Source: Planctomycetota bacterium (GTDB lineage: Bacteria > Planctomycetota > MHYJ01 > JACQXL01). From it: a stretch of 64,000 nucleotides of DNA. The stretch is taken from positions 1 through 64,000 of the forward strand of contig JACRIK010000018.1 of NCBI GenBank assembly GCA_016235865.1. Direction: 5' to 3'. The notes below the pieces were generated by a model. That model was not told the DNA's origin, did not search any database, and saw only the letters and a list, made by a program, of their open reading frames with translations. The translations under genes were made by a program, and so were the position numbers. Below are positions 35,468-45,409 of the stretch, in pieces. How positions within the stretch are numbered: the first letter of the stretch is position 1; each line of letters starts with the position of its first letter.

Positions 35468-36538
35468 ATGAAAAACATATTATACGGGTTGATTATAGTA
35501 GGATTCCTTGCGGCCATCGCCGGTATTTTCCTGGTATTTACCGAGCGCAATAAGGCCATAGATTCCAGAATGGCAGCCGAAGACCAGAAAGATATAGCCC
35601 TTGAGGCCAAGAAAAAGGCGGATAGCGAGAAGGCCGACGCCCTGAAGGCCAGAGAAGCATCCGAAGTCCAGGCCAAGCAAGCCAGAGAACAGGCCGACAA
35701 GGCCATATCGGATTCAGCCCAGGCCATGACCAGAGTCAAGTCCGCCGACGATGAAAAAGACAAGGCGTTAAAGGAAAAACAGGAAGCTGAAAAGACCCGG
35801 GAGGAGGCGCTGTCGGCCAAGGCATTGGCCGAGAAAGCCAAGCAGGATGCCGAATCCAAAGAGGGCGAAGCCGAGGCGCGCGCCAAAGCGGAAATCTCAG
35901 CCCGGGAAATCGCCGACCAGAATCTTGAAAAAGAAATCAGCGCCCGCAAGGCGCTGGAAGACGATGTATACGTGATTAGAGAAGTTGCGGAATCATCCAA
36001 GAAGATTGCCGTATTTTGTTCTGATGTGGTCTCCAAAATATTTATACCTTTAGACAGCGGCGACAAGCAATACCTCAAGGCCTGCGAATCCTGGCGCGAT
36101 GCCAAGGATACCAACCAGAAAAGAAGCTCGCTGGCCTATTTCTCCAAGTCAAAGGATAATTATGTGTCCGCGCTTTCCAGCGTCAGCAAGATGGATAACG
36201 TGACCAAGGAAACCGAACGGGTCAAGGAACTGCTCAAACGGGCCATCCAGGACAGCATTGACAGCATGGATACCATGATAAACCTTCTCAAGAGATTATT
36301 GCAGGAAGGCGACGCGGTGCCTTTTGAGGACCGGACCAAGAGCAGTGATCGGGCGATTGCCAAGAAACTCTCAGCAGACAACACCATCGTGGAATGCTGC
36401 ACCCTGATATTAAGCATGATGGAGGTTCATAAAGTGGCTTTTACTCCAAGCATGAAGGCCAGAATCGAAGGCGTCAAGAAGGAAATCGAAAAGCGGCTCA
36501 AGCCAGATGAAGAGAGCGCGCTCAGCCCGGATAGATAA
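35468..36538 (+). CDS. Membrane-anchored coiled-coil protein
   Basis: An N-terminal signal anchor (residues 4-27) is followed by about 135 residues of charged, Ala/Lys/Glu-rich coiled coil. A helical C-terminal domain of about 190 residues is not recognised. The coiled coil resembles TolA-like or other cell-envelope spacers, with the body in the periplasm. The ribosome-binding site is strong (AAGGAG, 12 bases upstream). It stands alone between the amr pair and the secretin cluster. Its function is unknown. Confidence 0.7.
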   Translation: MKNILYGLIIVGFLAAIAGIFLVFTERNKAIDSRMAAEDQKDIALEAKKKADSEKADALKAREASEVQAKQAREQADKAISDSAQAMTRVKSADDEKDKALKEKQEAEKTREEALSAKALAEKAKQDAESKEGEAEARAKAEISAREIADQNLEKEISARKALEDDVYVIREVAESSKKIAVFCSDVVSKIFIPLDSGDKQYLKACESWRDAKDTNQKRSSLAYFSKSKDNYVSALSSVSKMDNVTKETERVKELLKRAIQDSIDSMDTMINLLKRLLQEGDAVPFEDRTKSSDRAIAKKLSADNTIVECCTLILSMMEVHKVAFTPSMKARIEGVKKEIEKRLKPDEESALSPDR

Positions 36539-36624
36539 AACCGCCGGTTACTAAATCATATCGGATAACAATCACTGTAGTTGTTTAATCCATTATTATA
36601 TCTGCTATATTGCGAAAGTTTATT

Positions 36625-36770
36625 TCAGTTGATGCGTTTCTTATGCCATTCCTACCCTTGCTTTCGCAGGGGTAAACTTGTTCCCGTGAAAACGGGGAGT
36701 GGGAATCCAGAAGCAAAATATCGGATTCGCTATCGCGGTCTCTGTGAGTTCGTGCTTACGCAGAAATGAC
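36625..36770. repeat. Dispersed intergenic repeat cluster
   Basis: The spacer 36539-36813 holds no gene. It contains a CCCGTGAAAACGGGG hairpin, CTTTCGCAGGGG, and a TCTCTGTGAGTTCGTGCTTAC segment leading to GCAGAAATGACG. All are typical of a dispersed repeat, partly inverted. A 62-residue open frame through it is fortuitous. Confidence 0.55.
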
Positions 36771-36813
36771 GTGTTAGTTAATAATCTACAGACTAAGGAT
36801 TGACAGTACCGCG

Positions 36814-37542
36814 CTACGCCGGGTGAATCCAGACCACCGGATAAATCGCCAGAACATCTTTGCGGGCAATCATTATCGGTTCATAGTCGGCATTGTACGG
36901 TCGGAAGATAAACTTTTCTTCCGGGAGCGAATCCATCTTGTTCAGTTCTATAATCCAGGCCCGATAATTCTGCAGGACCGCCAATACGATATCGCCGATC
37001 CGGGGTTTGATTTGGGTGTCTACTATAAAGGCACTGCCGGCCAGGCAGGGCGGGAACAATGAATTGTCTTCCAGTTTTACGGCAATTCTGATGGGCGGTT
37101 CTCCCAGCGCCGGCTCAACCAGCGGCCCGCACAGGAATTCCATTTCTTTTTCTTTCTGGGCCCATAAGAGCGACTGGTTAAAAAACGGGTCTATTTTGCT
37201 GCCGGAGATTATCCGGAAAACCGGTATTTTGACCAGGGGCGCCTGAGGCGGTTCTGCGGGCGGCGGCGGGGCAGGCATCGGGGCCTTTTCCAAAGCGGCC
37301 GGAGCGGTATCATTGGGATGGATATCATGGAGTTCATCCAGCAGGTTGTTTATCGGGATATCCAATACCGACGAGATAATCCGTATCTTTTCGTCGTCGA
37401 TATTTGATTGGTACCGGCCGTTAAGCAGGTCGACCAGGTAATTATAATTTATCTGGAGTTTATCGGCCAGGGCTTTCTTGGGAATGCCTTTGGCGGCCCG
37501 GAGCTTTTCAATTACCTGCCAGGGGGATAAGGGTTTTTCCAT
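36814..37542 (-). CDS. XRE-family regulator with S24/LexA-like C-terminus
   Basis: The start at 37542 (MEKPLSPWQVI) precedes an N-terminal XRE helix-turn-helix (IPKKALADKLQINYNYLVDL). A Pro-rich linker leads to a C-terminal S24-like fold with SLFPPCLAGSAFIVD and RIGDIVLAV, the form of LexA and cI. The S of NSLFPP aligns with the catalytic serine. At the position where a lysine is expected I see IIELNK, so self-cleavage is doubtful. It is divergent from the secretin operon and is its likely regulator. The shared 171-base spacer is very AT-rich with several TATATT and TATTAT boxes. Confidence 0.75.
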   Translation of the reverse strand: MEKPLSPWQVIEKLRAAKGIPKKALADKLQINYNYLVDLLNGRYQSNIDDEKIRIISSVLDIPINNLLDELHDIHPNDTAPAALEKAPMPAPPPPAEPPQAPLVKIPVFRIISGSKIDPFFNQSLLWAQKEKEMEFLCGPLVEPALGEPPIRIAVKLEDNSLFPPCLAGSAFIVDTQIKPRIGDIVLAVLQNYRAWIIELNKMDSLPEEKFIFRPYNADYEPIMIARKDVLAIYPVVWIHPA

Positions 37543-37713
37543 ACTATATAAGCAATTACGGTAAGACACGGGAATATTAAGATTTATATCAAGAAAAGTC
37601 CAGGAAAATCCGATATTTATATATAAAGTGACTTGTTTTTTAGCGGAATATGGGTATATTATATAAGGGTGTATTATATCCGGGCGTTATTATCAGTAAC
37701 ATATTATAGATAA

Positions 37714-38616
37714 ATGAGTTACTATAAAATATTGGGTTTGGAAACCGAGCCGTTTTCCACCAGTCCTGACCCGCTGTTCTTCTACGAATCGCGCGGCCAT
37801 AAGCTGGCCCTGACCAATCTGGTGATCGAATTGAGATTGCGCCGGGGATTGAGCGTAATTCTGGGCGATATCGGGACCGGCAAGACGACCCTGAGCCGCA
37901 AATTAATCCAGGCGCTGTCATTGCGGGAAGGATTTATTTTCCATATTGTCCTGGACCCGACTTATGAAGACGAAAGGGCTTTCCTGGCTTCCCTGGCCCG
38001 GACCTTCGGCATCGCCAAGCCGCTGGGCGTGGAAACCCCGGATGATGCCCGGAAAGACCCGGTTAACGTGAGCGAGTTGAAGGAGGCCATACAGAATTTC
38101 CTGTTCCACAAAGGAGTGGATGAAAACAAGACGGTCGTTCTGATTATTGACGAAGCCCAGAAACTTTCCGAGACCTCGCTGGAGGTGCTGAGGATTCTGC
38201 TGAACTATGAGACCAATATCGCCAAACTGCTTCAGGTGGTCCTGCTCGGGCAATTGGAATTACATTCCAAGGTTATTAATATCGCCAATCTGATAGACCG
38301 GGTGAGTTTTAAGTATACCCTTAATCCGCTGGACCAGGATGAGGTGGGCGAGATGATAAATTACCGGCTGACCCAGGCCGGCTACCGGATAAATAAGAGC
38401 TTGTTCACCGAGGACGCGGTCAAGGAAATATACCGGTGCACCCGCGGTTATCCGCGCAAGGTATCGTTGTTATGCCACAAGGCGCTAAAGAGTATTGTCA
38501 TGAACGGTAAAATGGTGGTCGATAACAGAGTTGTTAAAGAAATCGTTGACGAGGAGGCGAAGAACGGATGGCACTTAGCAGACAGGACAACATCACCCCA
38601 GAAGAACACCTTCTGA
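37714..38616 (+). CDS. ExeA-like AAA ATPase
   Basis: The 300-residue ATPase has Walker A GDIGTGKTTLSRKL, Walker B VVLIIDEAQKLS and a typical ExeA/MshM start (MSYYKILGLETEPFSTSPDP). In type II secretion, ExeA helps place the secretin in the peptidoglycan layer. Here the gene begins a four-gene operon containing a GspC-like protein and a secretin, which fits that role. It lacks the C-terminal peptidoglycan-binding domain of full ExeA, as do the shorter MshM-like members. Its 3' end overlaps the next gene by 49 bases. Confidence 0.85.
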   Translation: MSYYKILGLETEPFSTSPDPLFFYESRGHKLALTNLVIELRLRRGLSVILGDIGTGKTTLSRKLIQALSLREGFIFHIVLDPTYEDERAFLASLARTFGIAKPLGVETPDDARKDPVNVSELKEAIQNFLFHKGVDENKTVVLIIDEAQKLSETSLEVLRILLNYETNIAKLLQVVLLGQLELHSKVINIANLIDRVSFKYTLNPLDQDEVGEMINYRLTQAGYRINKSLFTEDAVKEIYRCTRGYPRKVSLLCHKALKSIVMNGKMVVDNRVVKEIVDEEAKNGWHLADRTTSPQKNTF

Positions 38617-39311
38617 GACTGATTGAGAAGCCGGCCGGCCTGGAGGAGACGCCGTCTCCGAATGATGGACTGACGATCGTGCTGGGGAAAAAGAAAAGGT
38701 TAGGTCCCCGGGTCGTTATCAACGGGATTATTTTATTCCTGGCGGCTTTTGTTGGGTTTGGCAAACAGATATCGCTCAAGACCGTCAATCGTTTATGCCT
38801 GGTCGTAATCACGGTGCTTTTGGGTTACGCGGTCTGGAGCGTGGTCTCGGCCGATACGTCGGTAATAGAGGAGCCCAATATTAGAAATCCGAGGCCGGAT
38901 GATATAACTGAACAACCTGATATCAGCGAATATTATAGCGAACTGGATAAACGGGATATCTTTATGGATATGTATAAACCGCCGGTAATAGAGACGGTCA
39001 GGACGCCGGCTTTCGTTCCGACCGGGACGCAATCGACGAGCGCAGAGCCGAAACCGGCCATAGCCGATGTGTTGAAGAATCTTAAACTCATCGGAGTCAT
39101 CTGGGAGCCGCAATCTGCTGCCAGCGGCTTGGCCCTGATTGATAACGGGAGCGATGTCCTGTGCCTGGCAAAAGGCGATACCTTCAGGATTAATGTCGAG
39201 CAGGCCGGTAATATGAAGAATGTCAATATAGAAATCAAGGAGATTTCCAAGGATAAGGTCACTTTGCGGCATGAAAACGAGGATGGGATATTAATGCTGA
39301 CGGACAAATAA
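38568..39311 (+). CDS. GspC-like secretion protein
   Basis: The 247-residue protein is cytoplasmic for about 45 residues, has hydrophobic segments near 46-62 and 70-90, and ends in a periplasmic part. The last 80 residues (LKLIGVIWEPQSAASGLALI, CLAKGDTFRI, KEISKDKVTLRH) match the homology-region fold of GspC and PilP. This fold docks onto the N0 domain of the secretin encoded next. A strong GAGGAGG site lies inside the end of the ATPase gene. GspC is favoured over PilP because of the membrane anchor and the ExeA-like neighbour. Confidence 0.72.
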   Translation: MALSRQDNITPEEHLLRLIEKPAGLEETPSPNDGLTIVLGKKKRLGPRVVINGIILFLAAFVGFGKQISLKTVNRLCLVVITVLLGYAVWSVVSADTSVIEEPNIRNPRPDDITEQPDISEYYSELDKRDIFMDMYKPPVIETVRTPAFVPTGTQSTSAEPKPAIADVLKNLKLIGVIWEPQSAASGLALIDNGSDVLCLAKGDTFRINVEQAGNMKNVNIEIKEISKDKVTLRHENEDGILMLTDK

Positions 39312-39322
39312 AAGGCGGTATT

Positions 39323-40957
39323 ATGAGAAATTATTTATTGTTGACGGTCTTGTTCCTGATGGCGGCGTTGATTTGCGGCGCCCAGGAACCGGCGCCCAAT
39401 ACAGCGCCGGCTGAGAAAGAACCTGTTTCAGCGCCAGCCGTTACCGAAGAGAAACCTATTACTCCGACTGAACAGGCCCCGCTGACACTGGAACAGATTC
39501 TGGCTAAACCTGTTTCCGCCAACCTTAAGAACGCCGAGGTCCGCGATTTATTGCGTTTGTTCGCCAGAAAAGGGTCGCTTAATATCGTGGCGACAAAATC
39601 AGTGAGCGGACAGCTGACCTTCCTTCTGGAGAACGTGACCATCGGCGACGCCCTGGAGATCGTCCTGATTACCAACGGACTGGCTAAGGAGATAAAGGGA
39701 AAAGATATTATCAACATTATGACCGAGGCCGAATACCAGGCGCTCTACGGCAAACCGTATAACTCGAGATTGGTGGTCAAGACATATCAACTGCAGAATG
39801 TTCTGCCCAGCCGGGTAGCGACTTTCCTGGAAAATATCCAGTCTAGGAATGTCAGTTCCAAGATTCTGCCTGATAACGGCACCAGAACGATGGTTATCAT
39901 CGAGGTGCAGGATAAAATCAAGGAGATGGAAGAACTTATCAAGCAATTGGATGTTCCTCCTGAAACGCTGACCTTTGAATTAAGCAACGCCGGTGTAGAT
40001 GAGATTAACCCGCTGATTACGGCCTTGCTTACCCCTAATTACGGCGATATCAAGGTGGATAAGAGAACCAAGCGTTTTATCGTTACCGACCATCCGTCAG
40101 TCCTGGAGAAAATCACTAACCTAGTCCACGAATTTGACGGCAAGACCAAACAGGTCCTGATTGAAGCCAAGATGGTGCAGATTCAGCTTACCGATGAGTT
40201 TAATATGGGGGTTAAGTGGGACCAGGTATTCTCCGGATTTTCTAAATTCAAGGACTTTAAGTTTGAGGGCAATTTCCCGGTTGTGGCTGATGCGGCAAAA
40301 AAGATAAATTTGACCAGCACGGTCGGCACCTTCCCGCAGGGGAACTATAAATACGTGCTCCAGGCGTTACAAAGCTTTGGCAATAATAAACTTATTTCAG
40401 CGCCGAGATTATTGACCCTTTCTGACAAGAAAGCGAAATTTCATGTTGGGAATACGATACAATATTACACTACCGTGGTGGGTTCGGCCGCAGCCGGCAC
40501 CACGGCGGGAACTTCGGAGACCAAGGAGTATGTTGAAGAAGGCGTGAAATTGGAATTAACCCCTTCCATCAATAAGGACGGATATATTATCATGGAAATC
40601 ATACCTGATATTACCAAGGTGCTCGAGTGGAGAATTACCGGGCAGGGCAACCCCTACCCGGCGATTATACAAAAAGCAACCAGCACCGCCAACGTAATGG
40701 TTAAAGACGGCGTGACCATAGTTATTGCCGGCATTATTAAAGATGAAAAGGAAACGTCTTATGCCGGGGTTCCGATAGTCTCGCAGCTCCCTATTATCGG
40801 CAAGCTGCTTTCTTCCAAAAGAGAATACCTGGTTAAAAGCGAGACCATAATCTTTCTTACCCCGCATATTATTACCGGTGATGCCGACAGTTCAATCAAA
40901 ACTAAACAATATGAGTTTGATACGAAAGAGCCGAAAGAACTGAAACCCGTAAGATAA
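39323..40957 (+). CDS. Secretin (GspD/PilQ type)
   Basis: The 544-residue protein has a signal peptide (cleavage near ICGAQE), a Pro/Glu-rich linker and an N0/STN domain (AEVRDLLRLFARKGSLNIV). N1-type domains follow (RLVVKTYQLQNVLPSRVATF), then the secretin channel (ISAPRLLTLSDKKAKFHVG, GVTIVIAGIIKDEKE, PIIGKLLSSKRE, ETIIFLTPHII). It should form the outer-membrane channel of a secretion or pilus machine. Only ATPase A, C and D equivalents are here; E, F, G and the pseudopilins must be elsewhere or absent. The start is 11 bases after the GspC-like gene. Confidence 0.93.
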   Translation: MRNYLLLTVLFLMAALICGAQEPAPNTAPAEKEPVSAPAVTEEKPITPTEQAPLTLEQILAKPVSANLKNAEVRDLLRLFARKGSLNIVATKSVSGQLTFLLENVTIGDALEIVLITNGLAKEIKGKDIINIMTEAEYQALYGKPYNSRLVVKTYQLQNVLPSRVATFLENIQSRNVSSKILPDNGTRTMVIIEVQDKIKEMEELIKQLDVPPETLTFELSNAGVDEINPLITALLTPNYGDIKVDKRTKRFIVTDHPSVLEKITNLVHEFDGKTKQVLIEAKMVQIQLTDEFNMGVKWDQVFSGFSKFKDFKFEGNFPVVADAAKKINLTSTVGTFPQGNYKYVLQALQSFGNNKLISAPRLLTLSDKKAKFHVGNTIQYYTTVVGSAAAGTTAGTSETKEYVEEGVKLELTPSINKDGYIIMEIIPDITKVLEWRITGQGNPYPAIIQKATSTANVMVKDGVTIVIAGIIKDEKETSYAGVPIVSQLPIIGKLLSSKREYLVKSETIIFLTPHIITGDADSSIKTKQYEFDTKEPKELKPVR

Positions 40958-40963
40958 AATCAT

Positions 40964-41023
40964 CCCGGCAAATACTGCCGGGATAACTCGCTGTAACGAT
41001 TACTAATCGCTAACAGCGAGTAA
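40964..41023 (+). repeat. Two-hairpin element ahead of the giant coiled-coil gene
   Basis: CCCGGCA/TGCCGGG hairpin (40964-40982), then ATA and a hairpin with arms ACTCGCTGT and ACAGCGAGT, extended by inner CGAT/ATCG pairing. It ends directly at the TAGGAGG ribosome-binding site of the gene at 41037. Confidence 0.85.
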
Positions 41024-41036
41024 TAGGAGGTTTGAT

Positions 41037-44000
41037 ATGGAGACATTAAGGAAATTCATTGCCATGGTTTTCTTTGTTTATGTTATTTTGGTAACGGTAG
41101 CCTGCTTATGGCTGGGGTTGTCCAGGTCGTCTTTACTCGTGGATGTAAAGAAGGCGCAGCTTGATTTGGAACAGGTGAAAGAGAAATATGATTCGGACAA
41201 GAAAAATTCATTAAACGATAATACGCGTATCGCGGAGCAGCTAGTCACTTTCCAGAAAGAAAGAGATGCCGCCAAGGCAGAATACCAGAACGCCCTCAGC
41301 CGTACGGAACGGCTTATTACAGAGAGCGATGCGGCGAAGAAAAAATTGGAAGCCACCAGAACGGAACTTGCCAAGACCAGAAACGAAAAGGCAGTTTTGG
41401 AGACTGAGCGGCAGGCTACCGTAGAACCATTAATCAGGCAGGCGCAGAATGAAGCCAGGGTTTCATACGAAAAGGAGAAGCTGAAGATTACCAGGGAACT
41501 TGATGATGTCAGGGAGTTTCTCCGAAAGGTCCAGTCTGAGCGCGATAGCGTCACCACCGAATACCAAAAAAACAAGTCGGAAAACAGTTTGCTCCGCGAC
41601 GAGAAGGCAGCGCTGGAAAAGAAGGTTTCTACCTATGACAAACAGCTGCGCAACGAGACGCAGGAGAAGAATAAATTAAAGGAAGAGTCCGGCGACCTCA
41701 GGGAAGCCAATAACAACTATTCCAAGGAAAATGCCGGTCTGATTTTAACAAATGCCAAGCTCCAACAGCAATCCAAGGAAACGGCCAAGGAATTATCGTT
41801 GCTTAAGACGCTCCTGGCGGATTCCAAGGAGCAGGTTGCGAAACTAAACCGGGAAAGAGACGGACTTGATGTCCAGTTTAATGCCGAGAAGTCCGAAAAG
41901 GGCAAGTATTATGACGAGAGCAAAAAATACCGCGAGTTGAGCGATAAACTAGCCAAAGAGCTTTCGGCCGAGAAAGACACCGCCCGGAAGCTCTCCGAAG
42001 AGTTAAAAACCGAAAAGATGGAAAAAACAGGCCGGATTAATGAGCTTGCCAAGCTCTCGGACGACCTTAAGTCTCGGAATAAAATCCTTGCCGAGGACCT
42101 GCGCAAGACGACCACAGAGAAAGAAGATGTTCTGATAAAGTGGAAGTCGGCCGATGATAAAATCGTGCTTATGGAAAAAGATATCAGGCGTCTGGAGGAT
42201 GGTAAGAAATCCCTGGAGGCCAAATATGAATCAAGAGACAAGGAATTCCAGAAGACCGAATCGGAATACCAGAAAACCCAGAGGAGCCTGGCTAAATTAG
42301 AGCAGGAATATACGGCTGTTTCAGAAACGCTGCGGACCAGTAGGGAATCAGAGGCCAGAATAAAAGAGCAATTAGCCGGCGCCCAAAAGTCCTCGCGTGA
42401 AATAGAGGCGCGCTTGAGAACTGAGATAGGCAAGAATGAAGACCAGGTTACTGCGCTGGCCAGCCAGAATACAGGACTGCAGGATTCGCTGACCAAAACA
42501 AAGTCCGACCTGCAGTCAGCCGCAAACAGCCTGAAATCAGAACAGGCGGAAAAATATAAGTATTACGAAGAGTACAAGATGCAGATGGCCAAAAACACGG
42601 AATTGCAGAGGCAGGTTGAGAATGCTAATCTGAAAATACAATCTTCGGATGAGGAGAAGAAGCTCTCCGCGGAACGGCTTAAGGAATCACAGGTACAGGC
42701 CGATATTCTGCGCAAGGAGAATACTAATCTCAAGACCCAGTCAATCGCATTGGACACCCAAATAACCCAGTTTAAGACCCAGCTGGATATTGCTTCGAGG
42801 CAGCTGGCTGATAAGGAGACTACGCTTTCGGCCAAAATAGCGGAATTGAGCAAATCTCTTGCGCAGGTAACGGATGAAAAGGAAAAGATTAGGGTGGAAA
42901 AGGCCGGTATTGAAGAGGCGAGGGTCAGGATTGACAAGGACTATCGGGCGGTTTCAGAAACGCTTAGGGCCTATGATGCGGAAGTAAGCAAAATAAGGCA
43001 GGTTAATGCCGACATCCAGAATAAGCTTGCCAAGAGCGAAGAGTTGAGGGGTAAAACGGAAAGGGAATTAGCAACGCTTGCAGAAACACTAAAAGCTACT
43101 CAGGAATCCGAGCGTAAATCTCAGGAACATTTGGTTGCTCTTAAATCAGATACGGTTGCGCTCAACAGCAAACTTGCCAAGAGCGAAGAGTCGAGAAGTA
43201 AGCTGGAAAAAGAATCGGCGGCTATTGCCGATGCCCTTAAGATGTCACAGGAAGCGGAACGTAAATCAAAAGAGCAGTCAGCCGTAATTCAGAAATCATA
43301 CCAGGAAGCAGAGGCACGAACCAAAGAGCAAATAGTTAAGAGCGACGAGCAAATTACAGCGCTTAATAATACGGCCAAGAAATTGGGCGCGGAAAGGGAA
43401 TCGCAGGATAAGCAGCTTAGGGATCTTAATGAACAATTAGGGCTTTTGGCTAAGGAGAACAAGGGCCAGAAGGAGCAATTAGCTAAGCTTGACAAGGATA
43501 TTAAAGCTAAAGCCGGCGAACTCGCTTCTTTGCAAGGCGCGTTAAGCGAGGAAAAGGCAAAGTCCCTGGATGACAAGGTAAAGCACGAGGAAAATCAGGC
43601 GAAGAATGAGGAGCATATTAACACGCTAAAATCAGACGTTTCAAATCTTACTGCCAACAACAAGAAATTAAATAAGCAGGCGGAATCGCAGGACAAGCAG
43701 CTGAGAGACCGGGATGAGCAGGTAATGATGCTTTCCAAGGACAATAAGGATTACAAGGAGAGAAACGGGTCATTAGAAAAGCAATTGTCTAAGGTGGAAG
43801 TCGAGGCCAGGACCAAAATAACTGAGCTCAATGACAAGTTGCGTTCGGCCACATCGGAGCGCGACGATACCCTCAGTCGTTTGAGGTTTACCATGGATAA
43901 GGTTAGTTCCCTGGAAAAGGATATTAAGCGTTATGATGATACCAATAAGTCATTGGAAGCGAAATATGAATCCCGGGACAAAGATTACCGGTCCGTTGAA

Positions 44001-45179
44001 ATTGAGAGGCAGAAGGTCACTGTAGATTTAAAGAATGCCAATGACAGGATTACCCTGCTTCAGAAGGACAAGGAAGATGTAATAATATCTCTTAAGAACG
44101 CAGAATCGCAGATAGCCAAGACAAAAGAGTTGTCAGCCAGGAGCGAGGAAGAGCTGCGTTCGCTGCAGAAGACGCTTAAAGACGTGGAGGCGCAGAATGG
44201 GAGTACGGTTGCCAATCTTCATTCGCAAGTAGTAACTCTTAAAGAACAGGTGGGCGACCTGTCCAAGTCGCTTAAGGTTGCCGTAGATGAGCGCGAAAAG
44301 GTAAAAGAGGAGAAGAGCAAGAACGAATTAAGTTTGACGGTTGTAACCAAGGATAATAATTCCTTGAAGGATAAGAATGACCAGCTGCTCAAAGACTTCT
44401 CGGCACTCCAGAGCAAAATCAAGGTGCAGGAATACGAGCTTAACGAGGCGCTTAAGAAGGAGCGGGAATCATACCAGCAGGCCCTGAGCGACCTGAATAC
44501 CACCCGGGAAACCTTAAGAGGCGCCCAATGGCAGGTTTCTGAATTACAGACCAAGAACGCCACGCTGGATAAATCTGTTGCCTCACTGCAGAATCAGTTA
44601 AAGAGCCAGGAATCCGATATGCAGGCGACCATCAAGCAGGAACGGGATATGAAAAGTAATTACCTGTCAAGGTTAGAAGACGCGGAAGGCAAGATAAACA
44701 ACTATATGAAGGTGGAAATAGACCTCAGGCAGAAGAATTCCACCCTGGAAAAAGAGATGGCGGGCATTAAGGTTACCATGAACGAGAAGATTGCCGAGGC
44801 GATGAAACAGAAAGAGACGGATTATCTCAACCGTTTACGGGAAGCCAATGAACGGGTTAAGGCGATGGAAGATACCCTCACGCGGGAGAGGTCGTCTTTT
44901 TACGCCAAACTGGCTGAATACGCCACGACCAGCCGGCTATTTGACGATGCCATAGAGTATTATGAGAAGGCCTTGGTGCTCGCGCCCAAGAATGCCACGT
45001 ACTATTACAATATGGGTATAATATATGATGAAAACATAGATAATGCTTCCAAGGCAATCTTCTGCTATTCTAAATATTTGGAATTAGCGCCGGATGCGGT
45101 TGACCATGAGAAGGTCAAGAAGTGGATTGAAAATCTGCAGAAACGCCTTAAGGGTTCTAAAGATAGCTTTATAAAATAG
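41037..45179 (+). CDS. 1380-residue coiled-coil protein with C-terminal TPR
   Basis: A single N-terminal membrane helix (about 7-27) anchors about 1250 residues of nearly unbroken coiled coil rich in Lys, Glu, Asp, Gln and Ser. A short TPR region at about 1300-1370 follows (FDDAIEYYEKALVLAPKNAT, SKAIFCYSKYLELAPD). A coil this long could span more than 100 nm, so it may bridge the periplasm or organise the secretin machine. It follows the secretin gene after 79 bases with no terminator, so cotranscription is likely. Internal segments repeat loosely (LAKSEE, SAVSETLR-like), suggesting growth by duplication. I know of no matching family. Confidence 0.75.
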   Translation: METLRKFIAMVFFVYVILVTVACLWLGLSRSSLLVDVKKAQLDLEQVKEKYDSDKKNSLNDNTRIAEQLVTFQKERDAAKAEYQNALSRTERLITESDAAKKKLEATRTELAKTRNEKAVLETERQATVEPLIRQAQNEARVSYEKEKLKITRELDDVREFLRKVQSERDSVTTEYQKNKSENSLLRDEKAALEKKVSTYDKQLRNETQEKNKLKEESGDLREANNNYSKENAGLILTNAKLQQQSKETAKELSLLKTLLADSKEQVAKLNRERDGLDVQFNAEKSEKGKYYDESKKYRELSDKLAKELSAEKDTARKLSEELKTEKMEKTGRINELAKLSDDLKSRNKILAEDLRKTTTEKEDVLIKWKSADDKIVLMEKDIRRLEDGKKSLEAKYESRDKEFQKTESEYQKTQRSLAKLEQEYTAVSETLRTSRESEARIKEQLAGAQKSSREIEARLRTEIGKNEDQVTALASQNTGLQDSLTKTKSDLQSAANSLKSEQAEKYKYYEEYKMQMAKNTELQRQVENANLKIQSSDEEKKLSAERLKESQVQADILRKENTNLKTQSIALDTQITQFKTQLDIASRQLADKETTLSAKIAELSKSLAQVTDEKEKIRVEKAGIEEARVRIDKDYRAVSETLRAYDAEVSKIRQVNADIQNKLAKSEELRGKTERELATLAETLKATQESERKSQEHLVALKSDTVALNSKLAKSEESRSKLEKESAAIADALKMSQEAERKSKEQSAVIQKSYQEAEARTKEQIVKSDEQITALNNTAKKLGAERESQDKQLRDLNEQLGLLAKENKGQKEQLAKLDKDIKAKAGELASLQGALSEEKAKSLDDKVKHEENQAKNEEHINTLKSDVSNLTANNKKLNKQAESQDKQLRDRDEQVMMLSKDNKDYKERNGSLEKQLSKVEVEARTKITELNDKLRSATSERDDTLSRLRFTMDKVSSLEKDIKRYDDTNKSLEAKYESRDKDYRSVEIERQKVTVDLKNANDRITLLQKDKEDVIISLKNAESQIAKTKELSARSEEELRSLQKTLKDVEAQNGSTVANLHSQVVTLKEQVGDLSKSLKVAVDEREKVKEEKSKNELSLTVVTKDNNSLKDKNDQLLKDFSALQSKIKVQEYELNEALKKERESYQQALSDLNTTRETLRGAQWQVSELQTKNATLDKSVASLQNQLKSQESDMQATIKQERDMKSNYLSRLEDAEGKINNYMKVEIDLRQKNSTLEKEMAGIKVTMNEKIAEAMKQKETDYLNRLREANERVKAMEDTLTRERSSFYAKLAEYATTSRLFDDAIEYYEKALVLAPKNATYYYNMGIIYDENIDNASKAIFCYSKYLELAPDAVDHEKVKKWIENLQKRLKGSKDSFIK

Positions 45180-45409
45180 GACTATAACGCGCCTTTTTAT
45201 TAAAGACGTTAATAAAACGTTGTAATGGGTCTTTAGCAAGGTGGAAAGGCGAAATCCTGCGATCTTTCTTTCTTCCGGGTTCCCATATCTGCCAGGGATA
45301 ACGGTATTGGCATGCTTCTCCGGTGACACTCCTGCTTAGTTTATTGTAGTTTTGCTTTAAGGAATTAAGAATTCTCACTTTATAAACAATTTAAACAGAT
45401 TAAGCAGCA
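45180..45409. other. Gene-poor spacer
   Basis: No supported gene. A 69-residue minus-strand frame (45169-45378, GTG start, many basic residues) has no ribosome-binding site and may be a decayed fragment. I see no terminator directly after the coiled-coil gene. Confidence 0.4.

Noticed and set aside
36581-36769. 62-codon frame on the plus strand
   Set aside because: It is composed of dispersed-repeat sequence and lacks translation signals.
45169-45378. Small 69-codon gene on the minus strand
   Set aside because: GTG start, no ribosome-binding site, overlap with the end of the coiled-coil gene and no recognisable family. Possibly a decayed fragment.
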